Of a stretch of 64,000 bases of DNA, positions 26,986 through 35,557 are shown one piece after another. The position numbers and the translations under genes are program-made. The notes beneath the pieces are model-generated. The model ran no database searches and was not told where the DNA came from. It worked only from the letters and a program-made list of their open reading frames with translations. Location: NCBI RefSeq assembly GCF_019679475.1, contig NZ_JAIEZP010000001.1, forward strand, positions 930,001-994,000, read 5' to 3'. This DNA comes from Hyphomonas sediminis (lineage in GTDB: Bacteria; Pseudomonadota; Alphaproteobacteria; Caulobacterales; Hyphomonadaceae). Numbering within the stretch: position 1 is the stretch's first letter; every line of letters begins with the position of its first letter.

Positions 26986-27556
26986 AAAGCCTCGCAAGGC
27001 CCGCTATCATCATGGCGATCTGCGATCCGCCCTGATTGAAGAGGGGATGGCAGAGATCTCCATGAAGTCGCCCGAAGAGATTAGCTTGCGGGAGATAGCG
27101 CGCCGCGCCGGTGTCTCTGCGACGGCTGTTTATAGGCATTTTCCGGACAAAGCGGCGTTGCTGGGGGCATTATGCGAAGTGGGGAGTGAGCGCCTCAATG
27201 CCGCGTTCGAAGAGGCGATGAAGCTTACGCCGGGTGGCCGGGAGGCATTGAACGCCATGGGGCGCGCCTATGTCCGCTTCGCGCTCGCAAATCCCTCGCT
27301 GTTCCGGATGATGATGACCTATCCGTCGCCGGGAAGTGCGGGAGATGCCGGCGCGCCACTCTGGGAGGCGAGGTTGCGGATGGTTTCGCGTTCGCTTGAG
27401 GGCATTCTGCCAAAGGGGGCATCCGCAGAGCGACGGCGCATCCGCCAGCTTCAGGCATGGTCAATCGTGCATGGCTTGGCGATGCTGATGCTAGATGGAC
27501 AGGTTCCAGCAGACGACGCTGTAATCGATCAGGTTGTGGAATCGAGCTTCGTCTAA
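26957..27556 (+). CDS. TetR/AcrR family transcriptional regulator
   Basis: Repressor-type DNA-binding protein of 199 aa. The N-terminal helix-turn-helix runs through RYHHGDLRSALIE, ISLREIARRAGVSATAVYRHFPDKAALLGAL, as in the family; the C-terminal half is a ligand-binding domain of the TetR_C_33/WHG type by appearance. The ATG at 26957 lacks a Shine-Dalgarno and overlaps a palindrome. It is divergent from the carotenoid oxygenase and probably autoregulates and controls that gene, perhaps sensing its substrate or product. It converges on the phytase gene with a 6-base gap. Confidence 0.93.
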   Translation: MTNKDNTVNIKPRKARYHHGDLRSALIEEGMAEISMKSPEEISLREIARRAGVSATAVYRHFPDKAALLGALCEVGSERLNAAFEEAMKLTPGGREALNAMGRAYVRFALANPSLFRMMMTYPSPGSAGDAGAPLWEARLRMVSRSLEGILPKGASAERRRIRQLQAWSIVHGLAMLMLDGQVPADDAVIDQVVESSFV

Positions 27557-27562
27557 CGCTGC

Positions 27563-28621
27563 CTACTCGGCTTCAATGGGTTCCAGACTCAATGCTGCCT
27601 GGATGTCCAGCCAATCTACAATCTTGAAGTTTTGGTTCTGGCCGGAACGTGGGTTGCCATCGTCCTGAACCACGAGGATCCCTCGCGGAAAACCTGGCAG
27701 CGCACCGGAGAAAATATCAAGTCCATCCGTATGCGTTACTTTATCAATCCCTAGGCTTTCATTTTCCTGAATTGAGAAGCTGCCGCGATGCGTATAGGGC
27801 GCCTTTCGGTCGTAGACGACATAACGGTTCTCTGCTTGCGCGGAGGCAATCACCCAGCCATCCCCATTCTTGCCGCGCCAGATGGAAACACCCTCCACAT
27901 CGGCCACCAGACCCGTAGTGCCGCCAACCGCGTCGATCAGCAGGGGCGCGGAGTTGGTGCTCTTATAATCTACTGCCCACAGTCCATGGTCTTCTTCGCC
28001 GACAAATAGGGTGCCATTGGCTTCATCGAAGACACAACCTTCAAGTTGGGTGTCGAACTTCCAAGAGTCTACCATCTCTCCGGACAATCCGTCATCGCTG
28101 ACGTCGATAGCCCAGACTTGAAGGAGGCCGTCCTTGTAAGTCACGCCTGCATAGTCCTGTCCATCTTCGCGTGCCTGGCAAACGCCGTAAGGCTCTTCTG
28201 TCAATGTTGGAATGTCGCCGCGATGGGAGACTTCGCCTGTCTTGCGATCGATGAGAAAGATAGAGATTGCATTCACCTGATCGTTGCTGGCGACAGCAAT
28301 ATCGAAAGGACGATCCGAAGATTGACGGATGTCTACATTGTTGATCAGTCCGATCGGCAGACGCTGCACTTCGGCGCCGTCCAATGAAAATACGACAAGC
28401 CCTTCCCGTTTGTTGGTTCCGAGGATCAGGGATTTTCCGGCACTTTCGGGGTGCCGCCAGACAGCTGGATCATCCGCAGCGTCTCCTCGCGCGCCGGCGG
28501 GCGCTGTTTCAATGCTTGCCGGAACGAATTTCTGGCCCTCGATCACAGGAGCTGGAGCGCTTGCGCAAGCAGCGGCGAATGCGGTTACGAGGATCGCGGA
28601 AAGCAGGCGCAAACGGGTCAT
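27563..28621 (-). CDS. beta-propeller phytase (3-phytase) lipoprotein
   Basis: Secreted calcium-dependent phytase that releases phosphate from phytate; about 352 aa as in the BPP family. The lipobox is AFAAAC (Cys 19). Conserved stretches include DAADDPAVWRHPE, SLILGTNKREGLVVFSLDG, GLINNVDIRQ, EGCVFDEANGTLFVGEEDHGLW and VADVEGVSIWR, which hold the calcium and phosphate ligands. The ATG at 28621 follows CAGGAG. It is the only gene with obvious phosphate scavenging here; no Pho box was searched for. Confidence 0.93.
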   Translation of the reverse strand: MTRLRLLSAILVTAFAAACASAPAPVIEGQKFVPASIETAPAGARGDAADDPAVWRHPESAGKSLILGTNKREGLVVFSLDGAEVQRLPIGLINNVDIRQSSDRPFDIAVASNDQVNAISIFLIDRKTGEVSHRGDIPTLTEEPYGVCQAREDGQDYAGVTYKDGLLQVWAIDVSDDGLSGEMVDSWKFDTQLEGCVFDEANGTLFVGEEDHGLWAVDYKSTNSAPLLIDAVGGTTGLVADVEGVSIWRGKNGDGWVIASAQAENRYVVYDRKAPYTHRGSFSIQENESLGIDKVTHTDGLDIFSGALPGFPRGILVVQDDGNPRSGQNQNFKIVDWLDIQAALSLEPIEAE

Positions 28622-28696
28622 AACAGCTCCTGAGGATGACGAGTTTACGGCCCCCAATATCGCAGCTGCGTGACAGAATGGCGACGGTTCCCCGCC

Positions 28697-29575
28697 TTAT
28701 TTGCCGGCGGCGCTCCAGTAAGCGGCCCAGCGCAATGTCAGCGCGTCAGATTTCTCGGCGGTCAGGAGTCTGGACATAAATTCTGCCTTCTTCAGAAGCC
28801 GTTTCTGGTCGCGTACAGCCGCGCGTCTCACTTGCTTGAGCGCGCTTTCATCCAATCCCGTCGCCTCGAGCTCATCCAGGGCTGCGAGCAACAGGCCGGT
28901 GTCCCGCCAGTCTCCCAGAAGTTCTGAAAGCCGGCCGGCCATCCTTGCGTGACCGTCCATCGCGTCCGGACAGATGCGGGAGAGCAGGAGCGTCTGATGC
29001 CAGTGATTTTTTGCGCTTTTCCGCCAACAGTGCTTTGCTTCCTCTTCATCTGTCTTGAGGGCGTCAGCAAAGTCTCTGCGCAGCTTTCGATAACTGCGCT
29101 TCAGGCCGGGCTGGATCAGATCGAATCCGGCGCCGGAAATGTCCCAATGTTCTGCTCGCCTGGCCGCCGCCTTCATGTCCTTCGCAAACGCTTTCAGAAG
29201 CTCGGCGGGCGTGCCCCCGATTGCGGACGGTCGGGTAAGGGTATGTAGCGAGGCTTCGACGCTGCCGCGGATCTCCGGCGAAAGTTTCAATCGTGCGAGG
29301 CTTTCCAGCAAAGCGCTACAATCGCGCGCCGAGGACAGGCTGCGCGCTGCGTCCCGCAAGACGGTATTTTCGCGGGCAGCGTTGGCAAACATCGGTGCAA
29401 TGAGTCGGATGAGTGAGCGCAGCCGTTTCGTGCACTTGCGGGCTTCGTGCACCTTGCGCGCGATTGTCAGCGTGTCGTCGGAGACAACTTCGGCAATTCT
29501 ATCGAATTCGGCGCGTGCAATTCTGCGAACGCCGTCCGGAACGCTCTCGCCGCCGGGCTTCAGTTTGTAGGTCAT
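28697..29575 (-). CDS. CHAD domain protein
   Basis: Alpha-helical, positively charged domain protein, 292 aa. The pattern VHEARKCTKRLRSLIRL (about residues 40-56) and HWRKSAKNHWHQ- type His/Lys/Arg-rich helices are typical of CHAD domains, which bind inorganic polyphosphate through basic residues. No triphosphate tunnel (CYTH) domain is fused. It may be a polyphosphate-granule protein. The start at 29575 begins at MTYKLKPG. It follows upstream of the phytase on the same strand, a suggestive pairing for phosphate storage and supply. Confidence 0.85.
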   Translation of the reverse strand: MTYKLKPGGESVPDGVRRIARAEFDRIAEVVSDDTLTIARKVHEARKCTKRLRSLIRLIAPMFANAARENTVLRDAARSLSSARDCSALLESLARLKLSPEIRGSVEASLHTLTRPSAIGGTPAELLKAFAKDMKAAARRAEHWDISGAGFDLIQPGLKRSYRKLRRDFADALKTDEEEAKHCWRKSAKNHWHQTLLLSRICPDAMDGHARMAGRLSELLGDWRDTGLLLAALDELEATGLDESALKQVRRAAVRDQKRLLKKAEFMSRLLTAEKSDALTLRWAAYWSAAGK

Positions 29576-29719
29576 CGATGAGAACCTGAGCTCAATGGTC
29601 CACAAAGTCTCATATTTTTAGGCCAATCGCCAACCAGATCCCGCAAAGGGCGAGTGCTGAGTGGCAGGAAACCGGCGAAAATCTACATGCCTTTACCGCG
29701 AATCCAGCGATAAGGGGGG

Positions 29720-30142
29720 ATGCTCGATAGCCTTCAATCCCTATTCAATGGCATTGCCCTGATCAGTTGCGCGATGGCGATCGGTGCGTCTTGGGTCGCT
29801 TCGGTAGCGTCCCCTAATTGCAGTTTCGACAAGTTGACGGGTGCTCGCGCCGATTCCCATGTCCGAGAGCTGCTCTACCGGACCGCGACGCCGATCTCGG
29901 GCATGATGCTTGTTTCCGGTGCTCTGTTCCTGCTCGCCACCAGTTGGATCTCGGGTGTCGTCGCGCTGGTTTCGTCGTTTGGCTTTTTCTCTACGCGGCT
30001 GATGCTCGCGCCCAAGGAAGGCAAAAATCCGAAGGGAGTCCGCACGCGCCGGAAGGAGCAGCGGGGCAGCTCTGTGCTGCTGTCTTTGATGTTCACGATT
30101 GGCTCAGTGGCGGCGGCCCTGCTCGGCCTTTTCGGCCTTTAG
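29720..30142 (+). CDS. small integral membrane protein, 140 aa
   Basis: Function unknown. Three or four hydrophobic segments (about residues 8-28, 57-75, 77-92 and 118-138) with a basic loop (PKEGKNPKGVRTRRKEQRG) between the last two. It is likely in the inner membrane. The start has AAGGGGGG directly upstream. Its stop codon interlocks with that of the convergent downstream gene (bases 30139-30142 are shared). Confidence 0.7.
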   Translation: MLDSLQSLFNGIALISCAMAIGASWVASVASPNCSFDKLTGARADSHVRELLYRTATPISGMMLVSGALFLLATSWISGVVALVSSFGFFSTRLMLAPKEGKNPKGVRTRRKEQRGSSVLLSLMFTIGSVAAALLGLFGL

Positions 30143-30522
30143 GCCATCACCAGCCAGAGGCAGCCCATTTCGTGAAGCTGCCGGAAGTTTTCGGATGAAC
30201 GCTGCGCCGCCGACTTCGCCAGGCGGCCAGCTGTTTTCCGGTTCGCTGCCAGCATCATGACGCAGATTACGAGCCCGACACCTGCCATCCACCAGCCGAT
30301 CACAAGGGCGGCGATTACACCGGCCAGACAGGCCAGATAGGCAATCGCGTCCAGCACTCTGAGGCGCACATGCCATCCACGCCCAAAAGGTTTGAGCAGT
30401 TCTGGGTTGCGGTGCAGCGTTTCGGCATCGATCGCGAAACGCGTGCCTGGCGTGTTTTCGAATACCAGTGCGCGTGTCATGCGGCCGGCATCGTGCGGAT
30501 TAGGTTGGCAAGTAAGAAACAT
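30139..30522 (-). CDS. small membrane protein, 127 aa
   Basis: Not recognised. The middle contains two adjacent hydrophobic segments (about residues 58-95) flanked by basic residues, followed by a cytosolic tail with a short SAAQRSSENFRQLHE helix. The ATG at 30522 has GGGAG 8 bases upstream; ATGs at 30528 and 30480 are alternatives. Interlocked stop codons with the preceding convergent gene leave no space for a terminator. Confidence 0.6.
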   Translation of the reverse strand: MFLTCQPNPHDAGRMTRALVFENTPGTRFAIDAETLHRNPELLKPFGRGWHVRLRVLDAIAYLACLAGVIAALVIGWWMAGVGLVICVMMLAANRKTAGRLAKSAAQRSSENFRQLHEMGCLWLVMA

Positions 30523-30735
30523 AGGCATCGCTCCCGCTGGACTCTCCCCATGGAAGAATAAGTACCGGTAGGGTGTTAACTCTGTGCAGGCCGGGGCACG
30601 GAAGTTTCAGGGGTTTTCAAGACTTTCAGTTAACCCTTCGCTTTCCCCTGGGTGAGATCCTCACTGGCGAAACTATTTGCCGCATCAGAATTTGGGGCGT
30701 ACGCTGCACCGCAGCAAAAAAGGGTTTGAAGGACG

Positions 30736-32028
30736 ATGCTCTACTCCCTTGTCGAACTGAATCGGGTGGCGATGGCGCCTATGCGGCTTGCCGCGCGGGC
30801 TGGCCTTGCAGCTCTGAATTCACCACTGAACCCGATTGGTCATACCAGTTATGGTAAGTCCCTTGCCGCTATGGCGGACGTGTTCGAAAGTGCGACGCGG
30901 TATTATGGCAAGCCGGAATGGCGGATCACTTCGCTTCGGATCAACGGCATTGATGTGCCGGTAGAGACCGAAGTCGCTTGGCGGTCTCCCTGGTGCAACC
31001 TCGTCCATTTCCGAAAGGACGCCGATCGTCTCGCGGCAGCGCGCCGGAAAGGCGCAGCTCCGCTGCCCCGCATGCTCATCGTTGCGCCCCTGTCAGGACA
31101 TTACGCAACCCTGCTGCGCGGAACCGTGGAAGGTTTCCTCGAGACGCATGATGTCTACATCACCGATTGGGTAGATGCGCGCATGGCGCCCGTCTGGCTC
31201 GGCCGTTTCGATCTAGACGATTATATTGACCATATCCGGAAGATCCTTACCCGTTTGGGTGGTGGCGCGCATGTCGTTGCGGTTTGCCAGCCTGGCCCTC
31301 CGGTGCTCGCGGCTATTTCCATGATGGCGGAAGATGAGGATCCGGCTTTGCCGGCCAGCATGACCTTCATGGGGTCACCCATTGATGCGCGCCGCTCGCC
31401 GACCGTACCTAACAAGCTTGCTGAAGAGCGCTCGTTCGATTGGTTCGAGCAGAACATGATCTACACTGTGCCTGCGCCTTATCCGGGTGTTCTTCGGCGG
31501 GTGTATCCGGGCTTCGTTCAATTGGCTTCGTTCATGAACATGAACTGGAACCGGCATGTCGATGCGCATTGGAAATTCTTCAATCACCTTGTCGACGGCG
31601 ACGGCGACAACGCCGCAAAGCACCGCGAATTCTATGACGAATACCTTTCTGTCCTTGATCTGACGGAAGAGTTCTACCTTCAGACCATCCAGCGCGTATT
31701 CCAGGAACACCACCTGCCGCGCGGGATTTATAATTATCGCGGCGAACGGCTCGTCAAACCCGAAGCTGTCCGCGATGTTGCCCTGATGACGGTTGAGGGT
31801 GAAAAGGACGATATTTCCGGCATCGGCCAGACCCAGGCTGCGCACGACCTTTGCAAGAACATCCCCGATGATATGCGGACGGATTATATCCAGCCCGGTG
31901 TCGGCCATTACGGTGTGTTCAACGGCTCGCGCTTCGAGACGGAAATCGCGCCGCGTGTGACCCAGTTCACGCGCCGCTTTACCAGCCGGGAAAGAGAAGA
32001 AGCCGCCGCCGAGAAGCTCGCCAGCTAG
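30736..32028 (+). CDS. phaZ: intracellular polyhydroxyalkanoate (PHB) depolymerase PhaZ
   Basis: Mobilises stored polyhydroxybutyrate granules. It has 430 aa, the normal size for intracellular PhaZ. The lipase-box equivalent is VAVCQPGPP with Cys 184 in the nucleophile position, as in R. eutropha PhaZ1. The rest carries GHYATLLRGTVEGFLETHDVY, YITDW and a C-terminal VGHYGVF with the expected catalytic His. The start follows AAGGA. Upstream there is a 213-base region with no gene. No phaC or phaP is in the window. Confidence 0.94.
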   Translation: MLYSLVELNRVAMAPMRLAARAGLAALNSPLNPIGHTSYGKSLAAMADVFESATRYYGKPEWRITSLRINGIDVPVETEVAWRSPWCNLVHFRKDADRLAAARRKGAAPLPRMLIVAPLSGHYATLLRGTVEGFLETHDVYITDWVDARMAPVWLGRFDLDDYIDHIRKILTRLGGGAHVVAVCQPGPPVLAAISMMAEDEDPALPASMTFMGSPIDARRSPTVPNKLAEERSFDWFEQNMIYTVPAPYPGVLRRVYPGFVQLASFMNMNWNRHVDAHWKFFNHLVDGDGDNAAKHREFYDEYLSVLDLTEEFYLQTIQRVFQEHHLPRGIYNYRGERLVKPEAVRDVALMTVEGEKDDISGIGQTQAAHDLCKNIPDDMRTDYIQPGVGHYGVFNGSRFETEIAPRVTQFTRRFTSREREEAAAEKLAS

Positions 32029-32031
32029 GGC

Positions 32032-33105
32032 CTAGTTGCAAACGCTGGCTTCGAAATCGATGAGTTCGATTTCCGGCGTCAGATGGCTTTCCTTGTGTGG
32101 CTCTTCCGATGCAAGCGCGGTCGAAAGGTATTTCTTGTTGTCGTCGCAGAAGACTGTGGCGACGCAGGCGCCCTCACCAATTTTCTCTGCGGCCATCAGG
32201 GCGCCAATCAGGTTTGCGCCGGACGAGATGCCGACGCCGAGGCCCAGCTCACGCGCCAGGCGCTGCGCCATCCGGATGGCGTCGCCATCAGACACGGCAA
32301 TCACGTCGTCGAGCTGATCAAGCTTTACCAGCGCCGGGATAAAATCGTCTGAAATGCCCTGAATGCGGTGGTGGCCCACCTTGTATCCAGTGGACAGTGT
32401 TGGCGACTCTTTCGGCTCGAGCGGGTGAACTTTTACGCCGGGAAATGCTGCCCTCAGTGTGCGCCCAACGCCCATAACGGTTCCGCCCGTTCCAACACCG
32501 GCGACGAAAGCGTCTGGCTTCAGACCGACGCAGCTCATCTGTTCGATGAGTTCCCGGGCGGTCCCTTCGGCGTGCGCTGCTGCATTGTCGCCGTTGGAGA
32601 ATTGGCAGGGCAGGAACACGGAGTTGCTTTCGGTGGCGCGCGTCTCAGTTGCAGCGATCGCGCCAAGGAATCCGCCTTCTTCGCGCGACAGGAGTTTGAG
32701 GTCCGCGCCGAGGCTGCGCAGCAGGCATTTGCGCTCATCGCTCATCCAGTCGGGCATGTAGATTTCCACTGGATGGCCAAGCGCGCGGCCGAGTGCCGTG
32801 AGGGCGATGCCGGCGTTGCCGCTGGTGGCTTCCGCAATGATGTCGCCCGGTTGTAGCGCTCCGGTCCGGTAGGCGGTTGAAAGGATCGACAGCGCCATCC
32901 GGTCCTTGATGGAGCCCGTGAGATTGTAGTGCTCGGCCTTAGCGTGGATCACATGCTCCCGGCCGCGAAAGCGCAGCCGAATTGAAAGCATCGGCGTGCG
33001 TCCGATAAGGGCAGAAAGCGCCTTCAGCCGCGTCTCCTGGCAGGAGGAGGCCGTGGGGAGGGACGAGACGGCGGGCTGCTTGAGAGCGGAGGCGGGCTGA
33101 GGCAT
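32032..33105 (-). CDS. cysteine-synthase-like PLP enzyme, noncanonical
   Basis: PLP-dependent beta-replacement/elimination enzyme related to CysK. The PLP lysine is Lys 67 in NLTGSIKDR; the phosphate-binding loop is [14 protein letters not shown]. Two substitutions stand out: the Asn-Pro often seen before SxKDR is NLT here, and the substrate loop reads TSGNAG rather than TSGNTG. A 27-residue N-terminal extension precedes the fold. It is transcribed divergently from an Lrp/AsnC regulator, which probably controls it, so an amino-acid-responsive role is inferred. The exact substrate is unclear. Confidence 0.8.
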   Translation of the reverse strand: MPQPASALKQPAVSSLPTASSCQETRLKALSALIGRTPMLSIRLRFRGREHVIHAKAEHYNLTGSIKDRMALSILSTAYRTGALQPGDIIAEATSGNAGIALTALGRALGHPVEIYMPDWMSDERKCLLRSLGADLKLLSREEGGFLGAIAATETRATESNSVFLPCQFSNGDNAAAHAEGTARELIEQMSCVGLKPDAFVAGVGTGGTVMGVGRTLRAAFPGVKVHPLEPKESPTLSTGYKVGHHRIQGISDDFIPALVKLDQLDDVIAVSDGDAIRMAQRLARELGLGVGISSGANLIGALMAAEKIGEGACVATVFCDDNKKYLSTALASEEPHKESHLTPEIELIDFEASVCN

Positions 33106-33201
33106 CTGCTGAGAATCCCTCAGTCCGAGGCCAAAATCATCTTATAAAATCTCTCTAATCCGGATATGTATGATAACAAAATTCGAGAAAATGGTATTTG
33201 A

Positions 33202-33660
33202 ATGGAAAAGATTGACGAAACGGATCGTGTGCTGCTCCGCGCGCTTCAGATCGACGGGGCGACCTCTCTCGATTCGCTGGCAGAGATCGCCAGCATCTCG
33301 GTAAACACCTGCTGGCGGCGCATCAAACGGATGGAAGAGGCTGGCATACTCTCAAAGCGGGTTGCGCTGGTCGATCCGGACAAGGTTGGTCTGGCGCAAA
33401 CGGTGTTTGTCGCCATTCGCACGCGGGATCACTCCGCCGCCTGGTTGGAGCGGTTTGCAGGGGCCGTTCGTGCCATTCCTGAAGTCGTCGAGTTTTACCG
33501 CATGGCGGGCGATGTTGATTACCTGCTGAAAATTCAGGTCGGCAGCGTTCCGGACTATGACCGGGTCTACAAGGCGTTGATTGCGCGAGTGGATCTTGCC
33601 GATGTCAGCGCAACGTTTGCGATGGAATGCCTGAAGAATACGACAGAGCTTCCGATCTAG
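33202..33660 (+). CDS. Lrp/AsnC family transcriptional regulator
   Basis: One-domain HTH plus RAM (ligand-sensing) protein, 152 aa. The HTH runs through DSLAEIASISVNTCWRRIKRMEEAGIL and the C-terminal AsnC domain through VEFYRMAGDVDYLLKIQV. These regulators sense amino acids as oligomers. The gene is divergent from the cysteine-synthase-like gene with a 96-base gap containing AT-rich promoter-like sequence. Its stop interlocks with the next, convergent gene. Confidence 0.93.
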   Translation: MEKIDETDRVLLRALQIDGATSLDSLAEIASISVNTCWRRIKRMEEAGILSKRVALVDPDKVGLAQTVFVAIRTRDHSAAWLERFAGAVRAIPEVVEFYRMAGDVDYLLKIQVGSVPDYDRVYKALIARVDLADVSATFAMECLKNTTELPI

Positions 33661-34508
33661 GGCGCCTCGGCCGGGACGTGCAGCATCAGGTCTGGCATCA
33701 GGCAGCTTGCAAGTGGTTGGCCAGGCTCTGTGTGGGGCAGGGCGACCGGTTTGCGCAGATAGGCGCGCATGGCTTTACTGGCGTCCCGATCAAAACTTTC
33801 GATTGCTGCGGGTTGAGCGGTCTCGCGCAGGATGCGCGCGTCCTGGCAGGTACGCTGCTCCAGAATGGTCAGCGCTGCCGGTGACCGTCCAGTCCGCAAC
33901 GCCCGCAGAGAGGCACGCATTGGATCGGGCCGCAGAACCGCCGCAGCCGGCAGGCCTGGCCCATCCGGCACGGCCAGCCACAGGGCATGGACGCTGCCTT
34001 CTGTGTCACGTCTTGGGAAGTTTACAGCGAGGATGATACCTCCGCGCGACTTGCGAACATCAATGCTGGTCACGCCGCGAGCGGCGAGTTTTTCCAGCCA
34101 GTCGCCGATGGCAAGATTGCGGGCTTCGACGGCAGCGCGATCTTCGCCCGCTGCCAGCAGGGCGACAGACTGGTCGAGGCGCTGAACCGGCGTAAGACGT
34201 GCTCCGCGTTTCACGGCGTCGTCAAAATGAAGAACGGCTGCCTGAGCCTGCCCGGAATCCATGGCGCCGCGGGCTGCGATCAGATGTGCGTCGCGTGTTT
34301 CGAAACGATCCGGACAATCTGAGATGAAGCTCTCTGCTGTCTGTTTCAGATAGGCCGGTGTCGCTTCAACGGCGGGCTGCAGCACGGCCGCCTGGAAGCG
34401 TTCTACCTCACGCAATCCGCAGCCGCTGTCAGCGTTCGCGGCGACCGGCAGAGATGCCAGAGCCGCCATGACACCCGTTGTTTTCACCCAATTCGTGAAG
34501 GCAACCAT
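33657..34508 (-). CDS. hypothetical exported protein, 283 aa
   Basis: Function not recognised. A signal peptide (about residues 1-27, ending LPVAANA) predicts export to the periplasm. Mature residues are rich in Ala and Arg with no clear motif; the stretch DAHLIAARGAMDSGQAQAAVLHFDDAVKRG is tetratricopeptide-like, so protein binding is possible. It lies 66 bases after the ZIP transporter gene on the same strand but any functional link is unproven. Confidence 0.65.
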   Translation of the reverse strand: MVAFTNWVKTTGVMAALASLPVAANADSGCGLREVERFQAAVLQPAVEATPAYLKQTAESFISDCPDRFETRDAHLIAARGAMDSGQAQAAVLHFDDAVKRGARLTPVQRLDQSVALLAAGEDRAAVEARNLAIGDWLEKLAARGVTSIDVRKSRGGIILAVNFPRRDTEGSVHALWLAVPDGPGLPAAAVLRPDPMRASLRALRTGRSPAALTILEQRTCQDARILRETAQPAAIESFDRDASKAMRAYLRKPVALPHTEPGQPLASCLMPDLMLHVPAEAP

Positions 34509-34574
34509 ACCCGACTCCCGCCCATTCAGAGGCTTGTTTCGGGAAGTAACGGTGCAAGGGCCGTGCCGGTTCCA

Positions 34575-35369
34575 TCAATGAGTATGGATTCCGGAAGGAT
34601 CTCTCAGGCTGTGATCATGGTCGTGCGTGTCGCCCTCATGTCCATGGATCGGCATCAGCATGAGAACCAGCGCAATTGCGACCCCGCAGCCGAGCGCAAG
34701 GATGCCCCGGAAGGGCGGTTCGTCCTTCAGAGGCTGCATCAGAGGTCCTGTCGCAACATAGATCAGCAGGCCTGCCGAGACGGCGTAGAGCGCGGAGACA
34801 GCGTCCGCGCCGAGGCCTTGCATAAAGACGCCGCTTACGATTGCCCCCAGAGGTGTTGTCGCGCCGGCGGCCAGGAAGGCCCAGAGGACGGCTTCGCGAA
34901 TCCGGAATCCGTGCCGGGTCAGAATTGCGAACGAGATCACGCCTTCCGCAAATTCGTGAATGATGAGCGAGGTCGACGCGTAGACGCCAGCCTCAAAGCT
35001 TGCCGCAAAAGTGACAGAGTAAATTACTCCATCCAGAAAGGAATGCAGACCAATGGCGAGCAGGGGCGTGAAAGCGAGTGCCCGGCCGCCCGCTTTTTCC
35101 GGAAACAGCATCGCTATACCGGAGGACAGCATCAGCCCGCCAAAGAAGCCACCAAGCACAAACATCGGCGCACCATTGCTCATGCGAATGGCTTCCGGCG
35201 CAATGTGCAACAAAGTTAGCGAGATCAGCATGCCGCCGGCGGCCAATGAAAAGAGGCCGGACTGGCGCGCAGTCCACTCACTGCGCAACGCAACAGCGAG
35301 TAGTCCCATGGAAGTTACAAGCGCGGCCAGCAGGCCGAACAGGATTGGCGCCTGAAGAGAGAAGGGCAT
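34575..35369 (-). CDS. ZIP family metal (zinc) transporter
   Basis: Inner-membrane importer of zinc or related divalent metals, 264 aa with about eight hydrophobic segments. The two metal-binding helices are recognisable as HSFLDGVIYS and HEFAEGVIS, the equivalents of TM4 and TM5 in ZIPs. The C-terminal tail is His/Asp-rich (HGHEGDTHDHDHS), as often seen in these transporters. It is divergent from a zinc-type ABC operon; both probably respond to zinc through Zur. Confidence 0.92.
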   Translation of the reverse strand: MPFSLQAPILFGLLAALVTSMGLLAVALRSEWTARQSGLFSLAAGGMLISLTLLHIAPEAIRMSNGAPMFVLGGFFGGLMLSSGIAMLFPEKAGGRALAFTPLLAIGLHSFLDGVIYSVTFAASFEAGVYASTSLIIHEFAEGVISFAILTRHGFRIREAVLWAFLAAGATTPLGAIVSGVFMQGLGADAVSALYAVSAGLLIYVATGPLMQPLKDEPPFRGILALGCGVAIALVLMLMPIHGHEGDTHDHDHSLRDPSGIHTH

Positions 35370-35459
35370 GCGGCGTCTTACGTCCGGTTGTCGGGCCTGA
35401 TGAGTGCCAGATGGGTTTGAAAAGGCTGCGCGATGTGCGCAGCGGCACCTTGCAGAAAG

Positions 35460-35474
35460 TGTTATAATGTTTCA
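35460..35474. promoter_or_regulatory. candidate Zur box in the ZIP / zinc-ABC divergent region
   Basis: TGTTATAATGTTTCA matches 12 of 15 positions of the gammaproteobacterial Zur core TGTTATAATATAACA and lies in a GAAA-N-TGTTATAAT context. It is 91 bases before the ZIP start and 84 before the zrgA-like start, within the 188-base divergent gap. Confidence 0.55.
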
Positions 35475-35557
35475 CTCATGGGCTTGCCAGAAGATTTTTA
35501 CCTGCTTGCTGGTTTTTCAATGTTTTCGCCAGCCGGCAGGCTGACCAGGAGTTCTCC

